DNA of 28,356 nt from Prevotella sp. (GCA_017430675.1 JAFRMM010000203.1:1-28356), one strand, 5' to 3'; shown: positions 16,038-25,295, counted from the stretch's first letter. The notes: generated by a model not told the origin, from the sequence alone. Numbers and translations are program-made.

Positions 16038-16565
16038 TTATATATGGAGGATCTCGCGGATTCTGGCGACGCTGTTCCTGATCTTGTCGTAGTTGTCCAA
16101 CAGACTGACGTCGAGGATATGCCGCGCCTTGGTGTAGTAGGGCTCGCGTATCTCCAGTTGCTCGCGGATGAACGTGATGAGTTCCTCGGGGGTCTTGTTC
16201 TTCAGCAGCGGGCGCTCCGCCTTTCCCATCAGCAGATGTTTGTAGAGCACCTCCGGGTCAGCCTTCAGGTAGATGACGTCCCCCTGCTGGTTCAGGTAGT
16301 CCATGTTGTCGAAGAAACAGGGCGTGCCGCCGCCGCAACTGATGATGACATCCTCGAACTCGGCCACTTCGTGGAGCATGTTGTGCTCGATCTTGCGGAA
16401 TCCCTCCTCGCCGCGTTCGGCGAAGATCTGGGCAACGGTCTTCCGCATCCGGCTCTCGATATACCAGTCGAGGTCGTAGAACGGGATGCCGAGATCCTTC
16501 GAGAGCGCCTTGCCGACAGTTGTCTTCCCGGCCCCCATGTAGCCAATCAAGATGATACGTGTCAT
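16038..16565 (-). CDS. aroK: Shikimate kinase
   Basis: This 175-residue enzyme phosphorylates shikimate at the 3-hydroxyl with ATP, a step of the chorismate pathway. It has the P-loop GYMGAGKTT at residues 8-16, the substrate-site DLDWYIE (about 31-37), the GEEGFRKIE segment, and SCGGGTP (about 75-81). The lid region is GKAERPLL. The length is typical of single-domain AroK. It starts 1 nt after the topA stop codon, so it is translated from the topA transcript. speA follows. Confidence 0.94.
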   Translation of the reverse strand: MTRIILIGYMGAGKTTVGKALSKDLGIPFYDLDWYIESRMRKTVAQIFAERGEEGFRKIEHNMLHEVAEFEDVIISCGGGTPCFFDNMDYLNQQGDVIYLKADPEVLYKHLLMGKAERPLLKNKTPEELITFIREQLEIREPYYTKARHILDVSLLDNYDKIRNSVARIREILHI

Positions 16566-16566
16566 A

Positions 16567-18879
16567 TCAACTCTTCTTGGCAGGGGTGGCGTTGATGACC
16601 TTCATGCACTCCTCATAGGTCAGTTCCGCTGCCCGTTCATGCATGCTCTTCGGCAGACGGTAGTTCTTGCCGTCATAGGCGAGATAGGGACCATAGCGGC
16701 CGTTGAGCACCTCCAGTTTGGTGTCTTCCAAGAACCTCTTCAGGTGCTTCTGGTTATCTTGCTGGCGCTTCTCTTCAATGAGGGCGATGGCCTCGTCGAG
16801 TGTGATGGTCAGAGGATCGGCATCCTTGGGCAGAGAGGTGTATTTGCGGTCGTGGAGGACGTAGGGGCCGAAGCGGCCGGCACCGATGGTGACGGGCTTG
16901 TTCTCGTACTCGCCCACTTCACGGGGCAGTTTGAACAACTCCAGCGCCTCATCGAGCGTGATGGTCTCCAGACTCTGCTCCTTGGGGAGTTGGGCGAATT
17001 GCGGCTTGTCCTGGTCATCGGCGGTGCCGATCTGCACCACAGGGCCAAAACGGCCGATCTTCACGAAGACGGGACGGCCGCTCTTCGGGTCTTTGCCCAA
17101 CTGGCGCTCACCAGCCTTGTGCTCGTCGCGGCTGTTCATGGTGTTCTCCACTTCAGGGATGAAGTCGTCGTAGAACGTCTGCATCATATCCGTCCATGCC
17201 TCCTCGCCCTCGGCGATCTTATCGAAGTCCTGCTCCACCTTGGCGGTGAAGTTATAGTCCATGATCTCATTGAAGTTTTTCATCAGGAAGTCGTTCACTA
17301 CGATACCGATGTCCGTGGGAATCAGTTTGCCCTTCTCGGAGCCGATAATCTCCTTGCGGGTTTTCTGGCTGACCTGTCTGCCTTTCAGCGTGATGACGGT
17401 AAAGGGACGCTCTTCACCTTTCTTGTCACCCTTTTGTACGTACTCACGCTGCTGGATGGTGGAGATGGTGGGGGCGTATGTTGACGGACGGCCGATGCCC
17501 AGTTCCTCCATCTTGTGGACGAGGCTGGCCTCGGTGTAGCGCTGGGGTCCCAGACTGAAGCGCTCCGTGGCGGTAATCTCACGGCGGGTCAGTTCCTGAC
17601 CTTCCTGTAGCGGGGGCAGGATATGTCCGAACTCCTCCTGCTGCTCATCATCGTCGTAAGACTCGCGATAGACCTTGATAAAACCGTCGAACTTGACCAC
17701 CTCGCCCTGTGCGACGAACTGCTCGTCAGTACCGCTGACGTTGATGGTTGCCGTGGTCTTCTCAATCTCCGCATCAGTCATCTGGCTGGCGATGGTGCGC
17801 TTCCAGATCAGTTCGTACAGACGCTTCTCCTGAGAGGAACCCTCTATCTCCTGCTGGTCCATATAGGTGGGGCGGATGGCCTCGTGGGCCTCCTGGGCAC
17901 CCTTCGTGCTGGTATGATACTGTCGGGTCTTACTGTACTCCTTGCCGTAGAGACGGGTGATCTCCTCCTTGCTGGCGCCGAGGCAGAGTTTGGAGAGGTT
18001 TACCGAGTCGGTACGCATATAGGTGATGCGTCCGCTCTCGTACAGATGCTGGGCCACCATCATGGTCTGCGAGACGGTGAAGCCGAGTTTGCGCGCAGCC
18101 TCCTGCTGGAGCGTGGAGGTGGTGAAGGGTGGTGCGGGAGTACGCTTCACGGGTTTCTTCGAGATACTATCCACGGTATAGGCAGCCTCCTTGCACTTCT
18201 CCATGAAAGCCGTGGCCTCATCTTCCGTCCTGAAACGGTTGGAGAGTTGGGCCTTGACCTCAGTGGCCGAGCCATCGGGGTTGGTGATGGCGAAGATGGC
18301 GCTCACGCTATAATAGGTCTCGCTCTGGAAACTCTGGATCTCCCGCTCCCGTTCCACGATCAGTCTGACAGCCACGCTCTGCACGCGTCCGGCGGAGAGG
18401 GCGGGCTTCACCTTGCGCCACAGCACAGGGGAGAGTTTAAAGCCCACGATACGGTCGAGTACGCGACGGGCCTGCTGGGCGTTCACCAGGTTCATGTCCA
18501 AATGGCGCGGATGCTCAATGGCTTCTAAAATAGCGGGCTTGGTAATTTCATGGAAGACGATGCGGTTGGTCTTCTGCTTGTCCAGTCCCAGCACTTCACA
18601 CAGATGCCATGAGATGGCTTCTCCCTCACGGTCTTCATCGGATGCGAGCCATACCTTCTCAGCCTTCTCGGCCTTGGAACGGAGGTCGGCAACCAGTTTA
18701 ACTTTCTCTTCGGGAATCTCGTATTCCGGCTCCAGTGACAGTTCATCGACACTGAGTTCTTTCTTCTTCAGATCACGGATGTGACCGTAACTTGACATCA
18801 CTTTGAAGTCCTTTCCCAAGAACTTCTCAATTGTCTTCGCCTTGGCTGGAGACTCGACAATTACTAAGTTTTTCTGCAT
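16567..18879 (-). CDS. topA: DNA topoisomerase I
   Basis: This type IA topoisomerase relaxes negative supercoils. The 770 residues start with the Toprim domain (LVIVESPAKAKTIEKFL; the acidic motif SDEDREGEAISWH at about 80-92). The catalytic tyrosine is Y287 in ESGRITYMRTDS. The C-terminus has at least three topoisomerase C-terminal repeats (KIGRFGPVVQIG, GAGRFGPYVLH, LNGRYGPYLAYDG) and no four-cysteine zinc ribbons, which is common in this phylum. There is a strong AGGAG 8 nt before the ATG and a TACTTTTG promoter element at 18911-18918. aroK follows after 1 nt. Confidence 0.96.
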   Translation of the reverse strand: MQKNLVIVESPAKAKTIEKFLGKDFKVMSSYGHIRDLKKKELSVDELSLEPEYEIPEEKVKLVADLRSKAEKAEKVWLASDEDREGEAISWHLCEVLGLDKQKTNRIVFHEITKPAILEAIEHPRHLDMNLVNAQQARRVLDRIVGFKLSPVLWRKVKPALSAGRVQSVAVRLIVEREREIQSFQSETYYSVSAIFAITNPDGSATEVKAQLSNRFRTEDEATAFMEKCKEAAYTVDSISKKPVKRTPAPPFTTSTLQQEAARKLGFTVSQTMMVAQHLYESGRITYMRTDSVNLSKLCLGASKEEITRLYGKEYSKTRQYHTSTKGAQEAHEAIRPTYMDQQEIEGSSQEKRLYELIWKRTIASQMTDAEIEKTTATINVSGTDEQFVAQGEVVKFDGFIKVYRESYDDDEQQEEFGHILPPLQEGQELTRREITATERFSLGPQRYTEASLVHKMEELGIGRPSTYAPTISTIQQREYVQKGDKKGEERPFTVITLKGRQVSQKTRKEIIGSEKGKLIPTDIGIVVNDFLMKNFNEIMDYNFTAKVEQDFDKIAEGEEAWTDMMQTFYDDFIPEVENTMNSRDEHKAGERQLGKDPKSGRPVFVKIGRFGPVVQIGTADDQDKPQFAQLPKEQSLETITLDEALELFKLPREVGEYENKPVTIGAGRFGPYVLHDRKYTSLPKDADPLTITLDEAIALIEEKRQQDNQKHLKRFLEDTKLEVLNGRYGPYLAYDGKNYRLPKSMHERAAELTYEECMKVINATPAKKS

Positions 18880-18910
18880 ACTTTGTCTCCTTATTATTTC
18901 TTACGGGCTG

Positions 18911-18918
18911 CAAAAGTA
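18911..18918 (-). promoter_or_regulatory. Minus-7 element for topA
   Basis: The minus strand reads TACTTTTG, an exact TAnnTTTG match, 31 nt before the topA start. It separates topA-aroK-speA-argB from the esterase-Nudix pair upstream. Confidence 0.6.
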
Positions 18919-18967
18919 AGCAAAAAACTTTCTTACACCTTATTTATATAGAGGAATTTTTGATTTC

Positions 18968-19495
18968 TTAACAATTACGCTGAAGGAAACGATGCACGGC
19001 CTCGCGGATGGAGCGCAGTCCGAAGCGCTCCACATAGACCTCCCTGAGCGGTACCCACGTACACTCTGCCGCATCGTCAGCGGCCCGTACTGTGTCATCG
19101 TCTTCCGCGTGACAGAGGTAGAACATGTCAAGCGTGTGGATGTCCATGCCGGAATAACGGTAGATATTGGGGATGGAGAACAGGTACTTCACCTCTTTGA
19201 TGTCGAGGCCGGTCTCCTCTTTGATCTCGCGGATGATGCCCTGCTCGCCCGACTCCCCATTATCAACGAATCCCCCGGGCAGGTCGAGGGTTCCGATGGC
19301 AGGCTCTTTCCCACGGCGGGCTACCAGTAGTTCGCCCTTGCTGTTGAGGATGAAGGCTGCCGTTGACGAACTGGGGTTCTGGTAGTAGGTGAACCCGCAG
19401 TTCGAACAGTGCTTACTCTTGAAATTGTTGATCTCGAAGAACTTGCTCCCGCACTTCGGACAGTATCTGAAGAGTTCTAATGGATGGTGCTGCAT
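18968..19495 (-). CDS. Nudix hydrolase with N-terminal zinc ribbon
   Basis: This is a 175-residue protein. A four-cysteine zinc ribbon (C12, C15, C30, C33: CPKC and CSNC) precedes the Nudix domain, as in the NudC (NADH pyrophosphatase) type. The Nudix box runs from G75 to L97 (GFVDNGESGEQGIIREIKEE), with all catalytic positions present, including E81, R89, E90, E93 and E94. The protein is shorter than E. coli NudC and lacks its large N-terminal domain, so I would not assign a specific substrate. It starts 2 nt after the stop of the sialate esterase, so the two are co-transcribed. Confidence 0.9.
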   Translation of the reverse strand: MQHHPLELFRYCPKCGSKFFEINNFKSKHCSNCGFTYYQNPSSSTAAFILNSKGELLVARRGKEPAIGTLDLPGGFVDNGESGEQGIIREIKEETGLDIKEVKYLFSIPNIYRYSGMDIHTLDMFYLCHAEDDDTVRAADDAAECTWVPLREVYVERFGLRSIREAVHRFLQRNC

Positions 19496-19497
19496 AT

Positions 19498-20955
19498 TTA
19501 CCAGTTATCAGTACGGAAGGGGAAAAGGGGGAGGTTGGCACCGTTCTTGACGTTACCGATCTGGAAGTTCTTGAAACAGTAGCGCAGGGCCACGGGGGCC
19601 TTCACCTCGGGAGAGGATATCTTTATCGCCTCGTCCCAGTAGCCGCCACCTTCCTGCCAGAAGTGCTGGGCCGTAGCAGGATGGAACACTTTGTCTTCAC
19701 CTGCGATCTCGAAGCCCTGGATATCCTCGAAAGGTGCGTCGGTATGGTAGTTGTTGTCGAGATGGATATAGATGGCACCATCCTTCACCAGCATATCCTT
19801 GTAGGTGGAACTCTGGTAGAGGATGCCTTCGAAACCATAGTCGCGGTTCAGGGCCGTGTAGGCCAGGCGCTCGCCCACCTGCTGTTTCTGAGTGGGGTGG
19901 ATCTGGGAATATTCGTAGGGATAGACCAGGTCGTTGATGCAAACGAGACTGCTGTTGGGGATGATCTGCGCGGCCTTCCACTGCTGTTCGCGGAGCAGGG
20001 CACCGCTGATGCCGTTCACGTCACCGTCGTCGTAGGCCCAGGGCGCGATCTGCACGAAGTAGAAGGGGATCTCGCCGAGGCCGAACTGGTTGCGCCACTG
20101 ATCCACGAGGATCTTCATGCGCTCTGAGTACTGGTCGCCGGGGTCACCCACGTTCGAGCAGCCCTGATAGTAGAGGATGCCCTTCACGGTGTAGTTCAGG
20201 ATGGGGTTGAACGTGCCGTTGCCCCAGAGCAGGGAACGGTGGTAGTCCCATTGGGCCCATTTCTTGCAGATCTCCACGGAGTCTGTCGGGTCGTTGGTGT
20301 ATTTCTCCAGGTTCTCCTTCGTCAGCCAACTCTCTACGCGCGAGCCTCCCTTGTTGGCCTCGATGAGGCCGATGGGACAATCCAGGGCCTGGTGCATGGT
20401 ACGGGCGAAGAAATAGCCTGTGGCCGAGAAGTCACCGACGGTCTTGGGTGAACAGACGCGCCACTCGCACAGGGCATCGTCCTGCGGCTCGGCCCGCATC
20501 ACACTGGGAATCTTCACCGAACGGACAGCAGCATGGTTTTTAGCATCGATGACCACCTGGTTGTAGTCCTTCACGGGACACATCCAGAAGCCCTTGACGG
20601 GCATCTCCATGTTCGACTGTCCTGCGCATACCCACACCTCGCCCGCGAGTACATTATTTATAGTGAGGGGTTCACCGTCATCAAACGTGATCGACAGGGG
20701 TTCGTAACTGGCCTTCGGCGTCTGCACCTTCACCAGCCACTTGCCGTCCTTGCCGGCCTTGGCCGTTGCCACCTGGTCGCTCCAGGAGGTGGTGACCTTC
20801 ACCGTCTTGCCGGGCTGGGCCCAGCCCCAGAGACGGGCGTCCGTCTGTTGTTGCAATACCATGTTGTCGCAGATGAGGTGCGGCAACCTTACCTTGGCCT
20901 GCACGCCGATGGTCAGTGCTGCAAGCGCCGTGAACAGGAGGATACGTTTATACAT
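19498..20955 (-). CDS. Secreted sialate O-acetylesterase-like SGNH hydrolase
   Basis: This is a 485-residue protein with a signal peptide (MYKRILLFTALAALTIGVQA) and the SASA/DUF303 domain of sialate O-acetylesterases. The nucleophile serine is S114 in CAGQSNMEMPV. The block IHPTQKQQVGERLAYTALN near residue 365 supplies the catalytic histidine (the usual D-x-H is E-Y-S-Q-I-H-P here, so the paired acid may differ). It removes acetyl esters from sialic acids or other glycans, presumably in the periplasm; it could also be an acetylxylan or pectin acetylesterase. It is followed directly by the Nudix gene. tRNA-Val and its terminator lie upstream. Confidence 0.9.
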   Translation of the reverse strand: MYKRILLFTALAALTIGVQAKVRLPHLICDNMVLQQQTDARLWGWAQPGKTVKVTTSWSDQVATAKAGKDGKWLVKVQTPKASYEPLSITFDDGEPLTINNVLAGEVWVCAGQSNMEMPVKGFWMCPVKDYNQVVIDAKNHAAVRSVKIPSVMRAEPQDDALCEWRVCSPKTVGDFSATGYFFARTMHQALDCPIGLIEANKGGSRVESWLTKENLEKYTNDPTDSVEICKKWAQWDYHRSLLWGNGTFNPILNYTVKGILYYQGCSNVGDPGDQYSERMKILVDQWRNQFGLGEIPFYFVQIAPWAYDDGDVNGISGALLREQQWKAAQIIPNSSLVCINDLVYPYEYSQIHPTQKQQVGERLAYTALNRDYGFEGILYQSSTYKDMLVKDGAIYIHLDNNYHTDAPFEDIQGFEIAGEDKVFHPATAQHFWQEGGGYWDEAIKISSPEVKAPVALRYCFKNFQIGNVKNGANLPLFPFRTDNW

Positions 20956-20993
20956 GTTGTCTCGGTTTTTAAGTTTTCTGTCAAGTTAGTGTT

Positions 20994-21017
20994 AAAAAGG
21001 CAACCTCTGGGGCTGCC
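20994..21017 (-). terminator. Terminator after tRNA-Val
   Basis: On the minus strand GGCAGCC, short loop, GGTTGCC, then TTTTT. It starts 9 nt past the tRNA 3' end and stops the tRNA transcript before the esterase gene. Confidence 0.7.
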
Positions 21018-21025
21018 ATCTCTCG

Positions 21026-21099
21026 TGTCGACACTTGGATTCGGACCAAGGACCCCCACCATGTCAAGGTGATACTCTAACCAACTGAGCTATGCCGAC
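21026..21099 (-). tRNA. tRNA-Val(GAC)
   Basis: A 74-nt cloverleaf on the minus strand: acceptor GTCGGCA with TGTCGAC, D-arm GCTC/GAGT, anticodon stem TCACC/GGTGG around TTGACAT (anticodon GAC), T-arm CTTGG/CCAAG, discriminator A. CCA is not encoded. Confidence 0.92.
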
Positions 21100-21118
21100 C
21101 TTTATCTGTTTGCGGGTG

Positions 21119-21126
21119 CAAAGATA
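21119..21126 (-). promoter_or_regulatory. Promoter element of tRNA-Val
   Basis: The minus strand reads TATCTTTG, 20 nt upstream of the tRNA start and just after the terminator of the thioredoxin-fold lipoprotein gene. Confidence 0.6.
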
Positions 21127-21136
21127 ATAAGAAATT

Positions 21137-21179
21137 CTGATATCTGCAAGAAAATCCGCGATTTTCTTGCAGATATCAG
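21137..21179 (-). terminator. 20-bp perfect hairpin, terminator of the thioredoxin-fold lipoprotein gene
   Basis: The arms CTGATATCTGCAAGAAAATC (21137-21156) and its exact reverse complement (21160-21179) flank a 3-nt loop CGC. It lies 8 nt past the stop codon at 21188. The T-tract on the minus strand is imperfect (AATTTCTTATT), so it may be a processing or stability hairpin as much as a terminator. Confidence 0.7.
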
Positions 21180-21187
21180 GAAAAACC

Positions 21188-22342
21188 TTACAATAGTTTC
21201 TTGATCTCCGCCTCCAGATCCTTGATCTGGGCGGCGCGCTTCACGAGGTTATTCTCGCGGTCGATGATGAAGAAGTCAGGCAGTGCCTGGATGTTGTACA
21301 TGAGCAGCATCCGAGAGTTCATGCCGTCGGCATCACGCACGTTGATCCAGGGGAGGGCATCCGTCTGCTGCTTCCAGAAATGCTCGTCAGGGTCAAGCGA
21401 CACCTGATAGACCTCGAAGCCCTGTTGCTGATACTTGTTGTAGAGTTCGCGAAGCATCAGGATGCGGGCGGGGGAGTCCTCCAGTGCGAAGATGTGGAAA
21501 TCGAGCAGCACCACCTTGCCCTTCAGGTCTGTCAGGTGACGTTCTTGTCCTTTATTGTCAATCAGCGCAATATCTACGATGCCAGATTCCTGCACCTTGC
21601 TGGCATCTATCTGGATATCAGCATTCTGCGCATCGACGATGCGCTGGTTCTTCATGCCCTCGATGGCGATGTTATGCAGGTTCTGTCCGCGCTCGGCATG
21701 GGGGTAGTAGGTGTCCCAACTGGTGGCCACTGCGGCAAAGGCCTTGATGTCGTCCTTGTTGGCGCGGGGGTTGAAGATCAGCCACTGACCGATGGTCTGG
21801 AAGAGGGCGAAATAGGAGTAGGCCTTGAAGGGCTCCTTGTAGATATAGTTCAGTTTAACGTCTTCCTTATAGGCATCAATGAGTTTCTGGATGCTGTCGT
21901 TGGCGACGGTGATGCCCAGTTCCGTGTTCTGCTGGAGGGCAATGGCCTGATTCTGCAAAGCCATCTGCTTCAGGGTGAGTTCGCGGATCTTCTCACAGTT
22001 GTCAGAACCTTCGACGGTGTAGTTCATGGCCATGGCAGGATACTCGCCCTTCACCAGTACGGTCTCCGTGGAGTCGATGCTCACGTTGATGATCTGGTCG
22101 GCAATCCTGAGGCGGTAGAACTCCGGTGCGTGGGGGGCGGCCCCACTGAAGGAGAAGTCGCCGCTGTCGTCCAGTCTCACGGAGTCCAGCATGTTGATGC
22201 CTTCCAGTCCCACGTTCTCAAAATAGAGTACGGAGTCCTTGGCATTGGAGATCTGCCCCTCCACCGTAAACTTCTTGTCACCGCATGAGGCAAGAGCCAC
22301 TGCGGCCAGCATCATGGCTGCTGCCTTACAAATATGCTTCAT
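21188..22342 (-). CDS. DUF4369 / thioredoxin-fold (TlpA-like) lipoprotein lacking CxxC
   Basis: The likely start is the ATG at 22342 (MKHICKAAAMMLAAVALASC), giving 384 residues with Cys20 as the lipidated residue; an in-frame ATG at 22348 is the alternative. Longer upstream starts would include the promoter. The N-terminal part (FTVEGQISNAKDSVLYFENVG) is DUF4369-like. The C-terminal part is TlpA/AhpC-type: LKGKVVLLDFHIFALEDSPAR, then GFEVYQVSLD, PWINVRD, and IQALPDFFIID (the cis-Pro position). The catalytic WCxxC segment is replaced by HIFALEDS, with no cysteine, so no disulfide oxidoreductase activity is expected. It is a single-gene transcript with TACCTTTG promoter and its own hairpin. Confidence 0.85.
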   Translation of the reverse strand: MKHICKAAAMMLAAVALASCGDKKFTVEGQISNAKDSVLYFENVGLEGINMLDSVRLDDSGDFSFSGAAPHAPEFYRLRIADQIINVSIDSTETVLVKGEYPAMAMNYTVEGSDNCEKIRELTLKQMALQNQAIALQQNTELGITVANDSIQKLIDAYKEDVKLNYIYKEPFKAYSYFALFQTIGQWLIFNPRANKDDIKAFAAVATSWDTYYPHAERGQNLHNIAIEGMKNQRIVDAQNADIQIDASKVQESGIVDIALIDNKGQERHLTDLKGKVVLLDFHIFALEDSPARILMLRELYNKYQQQGFEVYQVSLDPDEHFWKQQTDALPWINVRDADGMNSRMLLMYNIQALPDFFIIDRENNLVKRAAQIKDLEAEIKKLL

Positions 22343-22367
22343 TGTCATTCTTTTTTTATTTTGGCTG

Positions 22368-22375
22368 CAAAGGTA
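22368..22375 (-). promoter_or_regulatory. Promoter of the TlpA-like lipoprotein
   Basis: The minus strand reads TACCTTTG with TTTG 20 nt upstream (22396-22399), matching the full Bacteroidetes pattern. It helps fix the start at 22342 or 22348. Confidence 0.68.
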
Positions 22376-22448
22376 CGAATAAGCGCGCAAAAAACCAAAA
22401 AAAACCAAAAATAATCCCGTTTTCTTCGTTTATTTATATTATAATGTG

Positions 22449-22456
22449 TAACTTTG
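22449..22456 (+). promoter_or_regulatory. Minus-7 element for pnp
   Basis: TAACTTTG, an exact TAnnTTTG match, leaving a leader of about 60 nt that contains the hairpin at 22467-22490. Confidence 0.62.
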
Positions 22457-22466
22457 CGCCGTTTTT

Positions 22467-22505
22467 GCGACTGGATAGCACTCCAGTCGCCCAGTTTTTA
22501 TTTTT
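22467..22505 (+). promoter_or_regulatory. Terminator-like hairpin in the pnp leader
   Basis: GCGACTGGA, loop TAGCAC, TCCAGTCGC, then a T-rich tract (TTTTTATTTTT at 22495-22505). It lies between promoter and start codon, so it could act as an attenuator or as a processing site for autoregulation. E. coli pnp is autoregulated through a leader hairpin; carrying that over to this gene is inference. Confidence 0.5.
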
Positions 22506-22522
22506 AGATGTTTTAATTTAAG

Positions 22523-24907
22523 ATGAACGTAATTACAAAGACCCTTCAATTGGCTGATGGACGTACCATCACCATTGAAACCGGGAAAGTGGCAAAACAG
22601 ACCGACGGCGCCGTCATGCTGACGATGAACAACACCGTACTCCTGGCCACTGTTTGTGCCGCAAAAGATGCAGTTCCCGGAACAGATTTCATGCCTTTGC
22701 AGGTAGATTATCGTGAACAGTACAGTGCAGCCGGCCGTTTCCCCGGCGGATTTACCAAGCGCGAAGGCAAAGCCAGCGACAATGAAATCCTGACATCACG
22801 ACTGGTCGATCGCGTGCTCCGTCCGCTCTTCCCGTCCAACTACCACGCTGAGGTATTCGTGAATGTGATGCTGCTCTCCGCCGACGGTGTGGATCAGCCC
22901 GACGCCCTGGCAGGTTTCGCTGCCTCTGCCGCCCTGGCCTGCTCCGACATCCCCTTCGAGTGCCCCATCAGTGAGGTGCGCGTGGCCCGTGTGAACGGCG
23001 AGTATGTCATCGATCCCACCTTCGAGCAGATGAAGGAGGCCGACATGGACATCATGGTCGGTGCCTCTGCCGAGAACATCATGATGGTGGAAGGTGAGAT
23101 GAAAGAGGTGTCAGAACAGGATATGATCGGTGCCCTGAAGGCCGCCATGGCCGCCATCAAGCCGATGTGCGAACTGCAGGCCGAACTCTCCAAGGAACTG
23201 GGCAAGGACGTGAAGCGCGAGTACGACCATGAGGTGAACGACGAGGCCCTGCGCGAGCGCATGAACAAGGAACTCTACCAGCCCACCTACGATGTCACCA
23301 AGCAGGCCCTGGAGAAACAGGCCCGTGCGGAGGCTTTCGAGAAGATCCTCGCCGATTTCAAGGAGCAGTTTTTCGCAGAGCGCCAGGCCCCCGAGGAGGG
23401 TGAGGCTCCTGAGATCTCCGATGAGGAGTACGAGGCTATGATGGAGCGCTACTACCACGACGTGGAGCGCGACGCCATGCGCCGTTGCATCCTCGACGAG
23501 GGTATCCGTCTCGATGGCCGTAAGTGCGACGAGATCCGTCCCATCTGGTGCGAGGTCTCCCCGCTGCCCATGCCTCACGGAAGTTCGATCTTCACCCGTG
23601 GTGAGACACAGTCGCTCTCGACCTGTACCCTCGGTACGAAACTCGATGAGAAACTCGTTGACGATGTGCTGGAGCGCGGCTACATGCGTTTCCTGCTCCA
23701 CTATAACTTCCCGCCGTTCTGTACGGGCGAGGCCAAGGCCCAGCGCGGCGTAGGCCGTCGTGAGATCGGTCACGGCCACCTCGCATGGCGCGGTCTGAAG
23801 GGTCAGATTCCCGAGGACTTCCCCTACACCGTCCGTCTGGTCAGCCAGATCCTCGAGTCCAACGGTTCCAGTTCCATGGCCACCGTCTGTGCCGGTACCC
23901 TCGCCCTGATGGACGCTGGTGTGCCCATGAAGAAGCCCGTATCTGGTATCGCCATGGGTCTGATCAAGAACCCCGGTGAAGACAAGTATGCCGTGCTCAG
24001 CGATATCCTCGGCGATGAGGACCACCTGGGTGATATGGACTTCAAGACCACTGGTACCAAGGACGGTCTGACCGCCACCCAGATGGATATCAAGTGCGAC
24101 GGTCTGTCGTTCGAGATCCTCGAGAAAGCCCTCATGCAGGCCAAGGCCGGTCGTGAGCACATCCTGAAGTGCCTCACCGACACCATTGCCGAGCCGCGCG
24201 CCGAACTGAAGCCGCAGGTTCCCCGCATTGAGGCCTTCGATATTCCCAAGGAGTTTATCGGTGCCGTCATTGGCCCGGGCGGAAAGATCATCCAGCAGAT
24301 GCAGGAGGACACGGGTGCCACGATCACCATCGACGAGACCGACGGCGTGGGTAAGGTGCAGGTATCTGCTCCCGACAAGGCCAGCATCGACGCCGCCATC
24401 GCCAAGATCAAGGCCATCGTCGCTATCCCCGAGGTGGGAGAGACCTACGACGGTGTGGTCCGTAGCATCATGCCTTACGGCTGCTTCGTGGAGATCATGC
24501 CCGGCAAGGATGGTCTGCTCCATATCTCCGAGATCGACTGGAAGCGCCTCGAGACCGTCGAGGAGGCTGGCATCAAGGAGGGCGACCATATCCAGGTGAA
24601 GTTGCTCGAGATCGATCCTAAGACGGGTAAGTACAAACTCTCTCACCGCGTGCTGATCGAGAAACCCGAGGGGTATGTGGAGCGTCCCGCCCGTGAGCGT
24701 GGAGAGCGCCGCGAGCGCCCCGAGCGCGGTGACCGCCGTGACCGTCGTCCGGATCGTGGCGACCGTCGCGACCGTGGTGATCGCCGTGACCGCGGAGACC
24801 GCAACGAGCACCGTCCGCGTCCTGAGCATCAGGAGCAACAGGAAGAGGCTCCGAAGGAGAGCCAGCCGAAGGACTTCAGCGACTCCCTCGACAACATGGA
24901 CTTCTAA
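22523..24907 (+). CDS. pnp: Polyribonucleotide nucleotidyltransferase (PNPase)
   Basis: This 3'-to-5' phosphorolytic exoribonuclease is 794 residues long. Two RNase PH domains (first at about 5-145; second from about 320, with [11 protein letters not shown] and ALMDAGVPM) flank an all-helical linker. The KH domain has [13 protein letters not shown] (about 579-591), and the S1 domain runs about 640-706 ([26 protein letters not shown]). The tail after about 716 is made of Arg/Asp repeats ([19 protein letters not shown]) and an acidic end, a disordered RNA- or protein-binding extension not found in E. coli PNPase. It starts 66 nt after the TAACTTTG element and ends at a strong terminator. Confidence 0.96.
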   Translation: MNVITKTLQLADGRTITIETGKVAKQTDGAVMLTMNNTVLLATVCAAKDAVPGTDFMPLQVDYREQYSAAGRFPGGFTKREGKASDNEILTSRLVDRVLRPLFPSNYHAEVFVNVMLLSADGVDQPDALAGFAASAALACSDIPFECPISEVRVARVNGEYVIDPTFEQMKEADMDIMVGASAENIMMVEGEMKEVSEQDMIGALKAAMAAIKPMCELQAELSKELGKDVKREYDHEVNDEALRERMNKELYQPTYDVTKQALEKQARAEAFEKILADFKEQFFAERQAPEEGEAPEISDEEYEAMMERYYHDVERDAMRRCILDEGIRLDGRKCDEIRPIWCEVSPLPMPHGSSIFTRGETQSLSTCTLGTKLDEKLVDDVLERGYMRFLLHYNFPPFCTGEAKAQRGVGRREIGHGHLAWRGLKGQIPEDFPYTVRLVSQILESNGSSSMATVCAGTLALMDAGVPMKKPVSGIAMGLIKNPGEDKYAVLSDILGDEDHLGDMDFKTTGTKDGLTATQMDIKCDGLSFEILEKALMQAKAGREHILKCLTDTIAEPRAELKPQVPRIEAFDIPKEFIGAVIGPGGKIIQQMQEDTGATITIDETDGVGKVQVSAPDKASIDAAIAKIKAIVAIPEVGETYDGVVRSIMPYGCFVEIMPGKDGLLHISEIDWKRLETVEEAGIKEGDHIQVKLLEIDPKTGKYKLSHRVLIEKPEGYVERPARERGERRERPERGDRRDRRPDRGDRRDRGDRRDRGDRNEHRPRPEHQEQQEEAPKESQPKDFSDSLDNMDF

Positions 24908-24930
24908 AATAGACAGATCCAGATAAGGAA

Positions 24931-24958
24931 TCCCCGCCAGTACGCTGGCGGGGATTTT
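24931..24958 (+). terminator. Terminator after pnp
   Basis: CCCCGCCAG, loop TACG, CTGGCGGGG, then ATTTTT, 24 nt after the stop codon. The stem is 9 bp and perfect, and marks the boundary to the decayed toxin-antitoxin region. Confidence 0.88.
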
Positions 24959-24993
24959 TGATTATGTCGAACATTTTATTAAACGACACGCTT

Positions 24994-25131
24994 ATGAGCA
25001 CCCAGACAATGCAACACGCCATCGCCGACTGCTTCAAGACGCAGCCAGTCGTGAAGGCATGGCTCTTCGGTTCCTTCGCCCGCGAGAGTGTAGAACGCGA
25101 TATAATCCTGATTTATGAGAGAGCAGCCTAG
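24994..25131 (+). pseudogene. Internally deleted MNT-type nucleotidyltransferase, with remains of HepT start
   Basis: Forty-five codons remain. The N-terminal part (MSTQTMQHAIADCFK, then AWLFGSFARE) is the start of a minimal nucleotidyltransferase, including the GSFAR motif. It then jumps directly to SVERD..ILIYERAA, which matches the usual C-terminal end of this family, so the middle (about 50 or more codons) is gone. An overlapping ATG at 25115 (MREQPR) looks like the opening of the HepT/DUF86 partner, but nothing recognisable follows. The intact module would be a HEPN-MNT toxin-antitoxin pair. Recognition of family ends is from memory of the family. Confidence 0.65.
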
Positions 25132-25260
25132 GATGAAGAGCAAGGGCTACGAGGTGAAGGAAATCATGTCGATTACCTGCCTGTCGGCACGGATTCCCGC
25201 CCTTTCATGTCATTTTATCACTTTTTTCCTCTATTCGCCCAATAATTCAAAAACTTTTCT

Positions 25261-25268
25261 TATCTTTG
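25261..25268 (+). promoter_or_regulatory. Minus-7 element for the HEPN-MNT pair
   Basis: TATCTTTG, an exact match, 28 nt before the ATG at 25296. The downstream leader resembles that of the PIN module (from 26109). Confidence 0.6.
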
Positions 25269-25295
25269 CACCGAAATCATAAAAACGACGCGAAT

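Noticed and set aside
17623..18528. 301-codon plus-strand frame across topA
   Set aside because: It is antisense to topA, which has all expected motifs.
23111..24838. Long open frame of 575 codons on the minus strand across pnp
   Set aside because: It is a shadow of the high-G+C pnp codons; its translation is low-complexity Leu/Asp/His-rich and matches no family I recognise.
25115..25282. 55-codon frame MREQPR... as a gene
   Set aside because: Only the first residues resemble HepT; the rest crosses the next promoter and reads like noncoding DNA.
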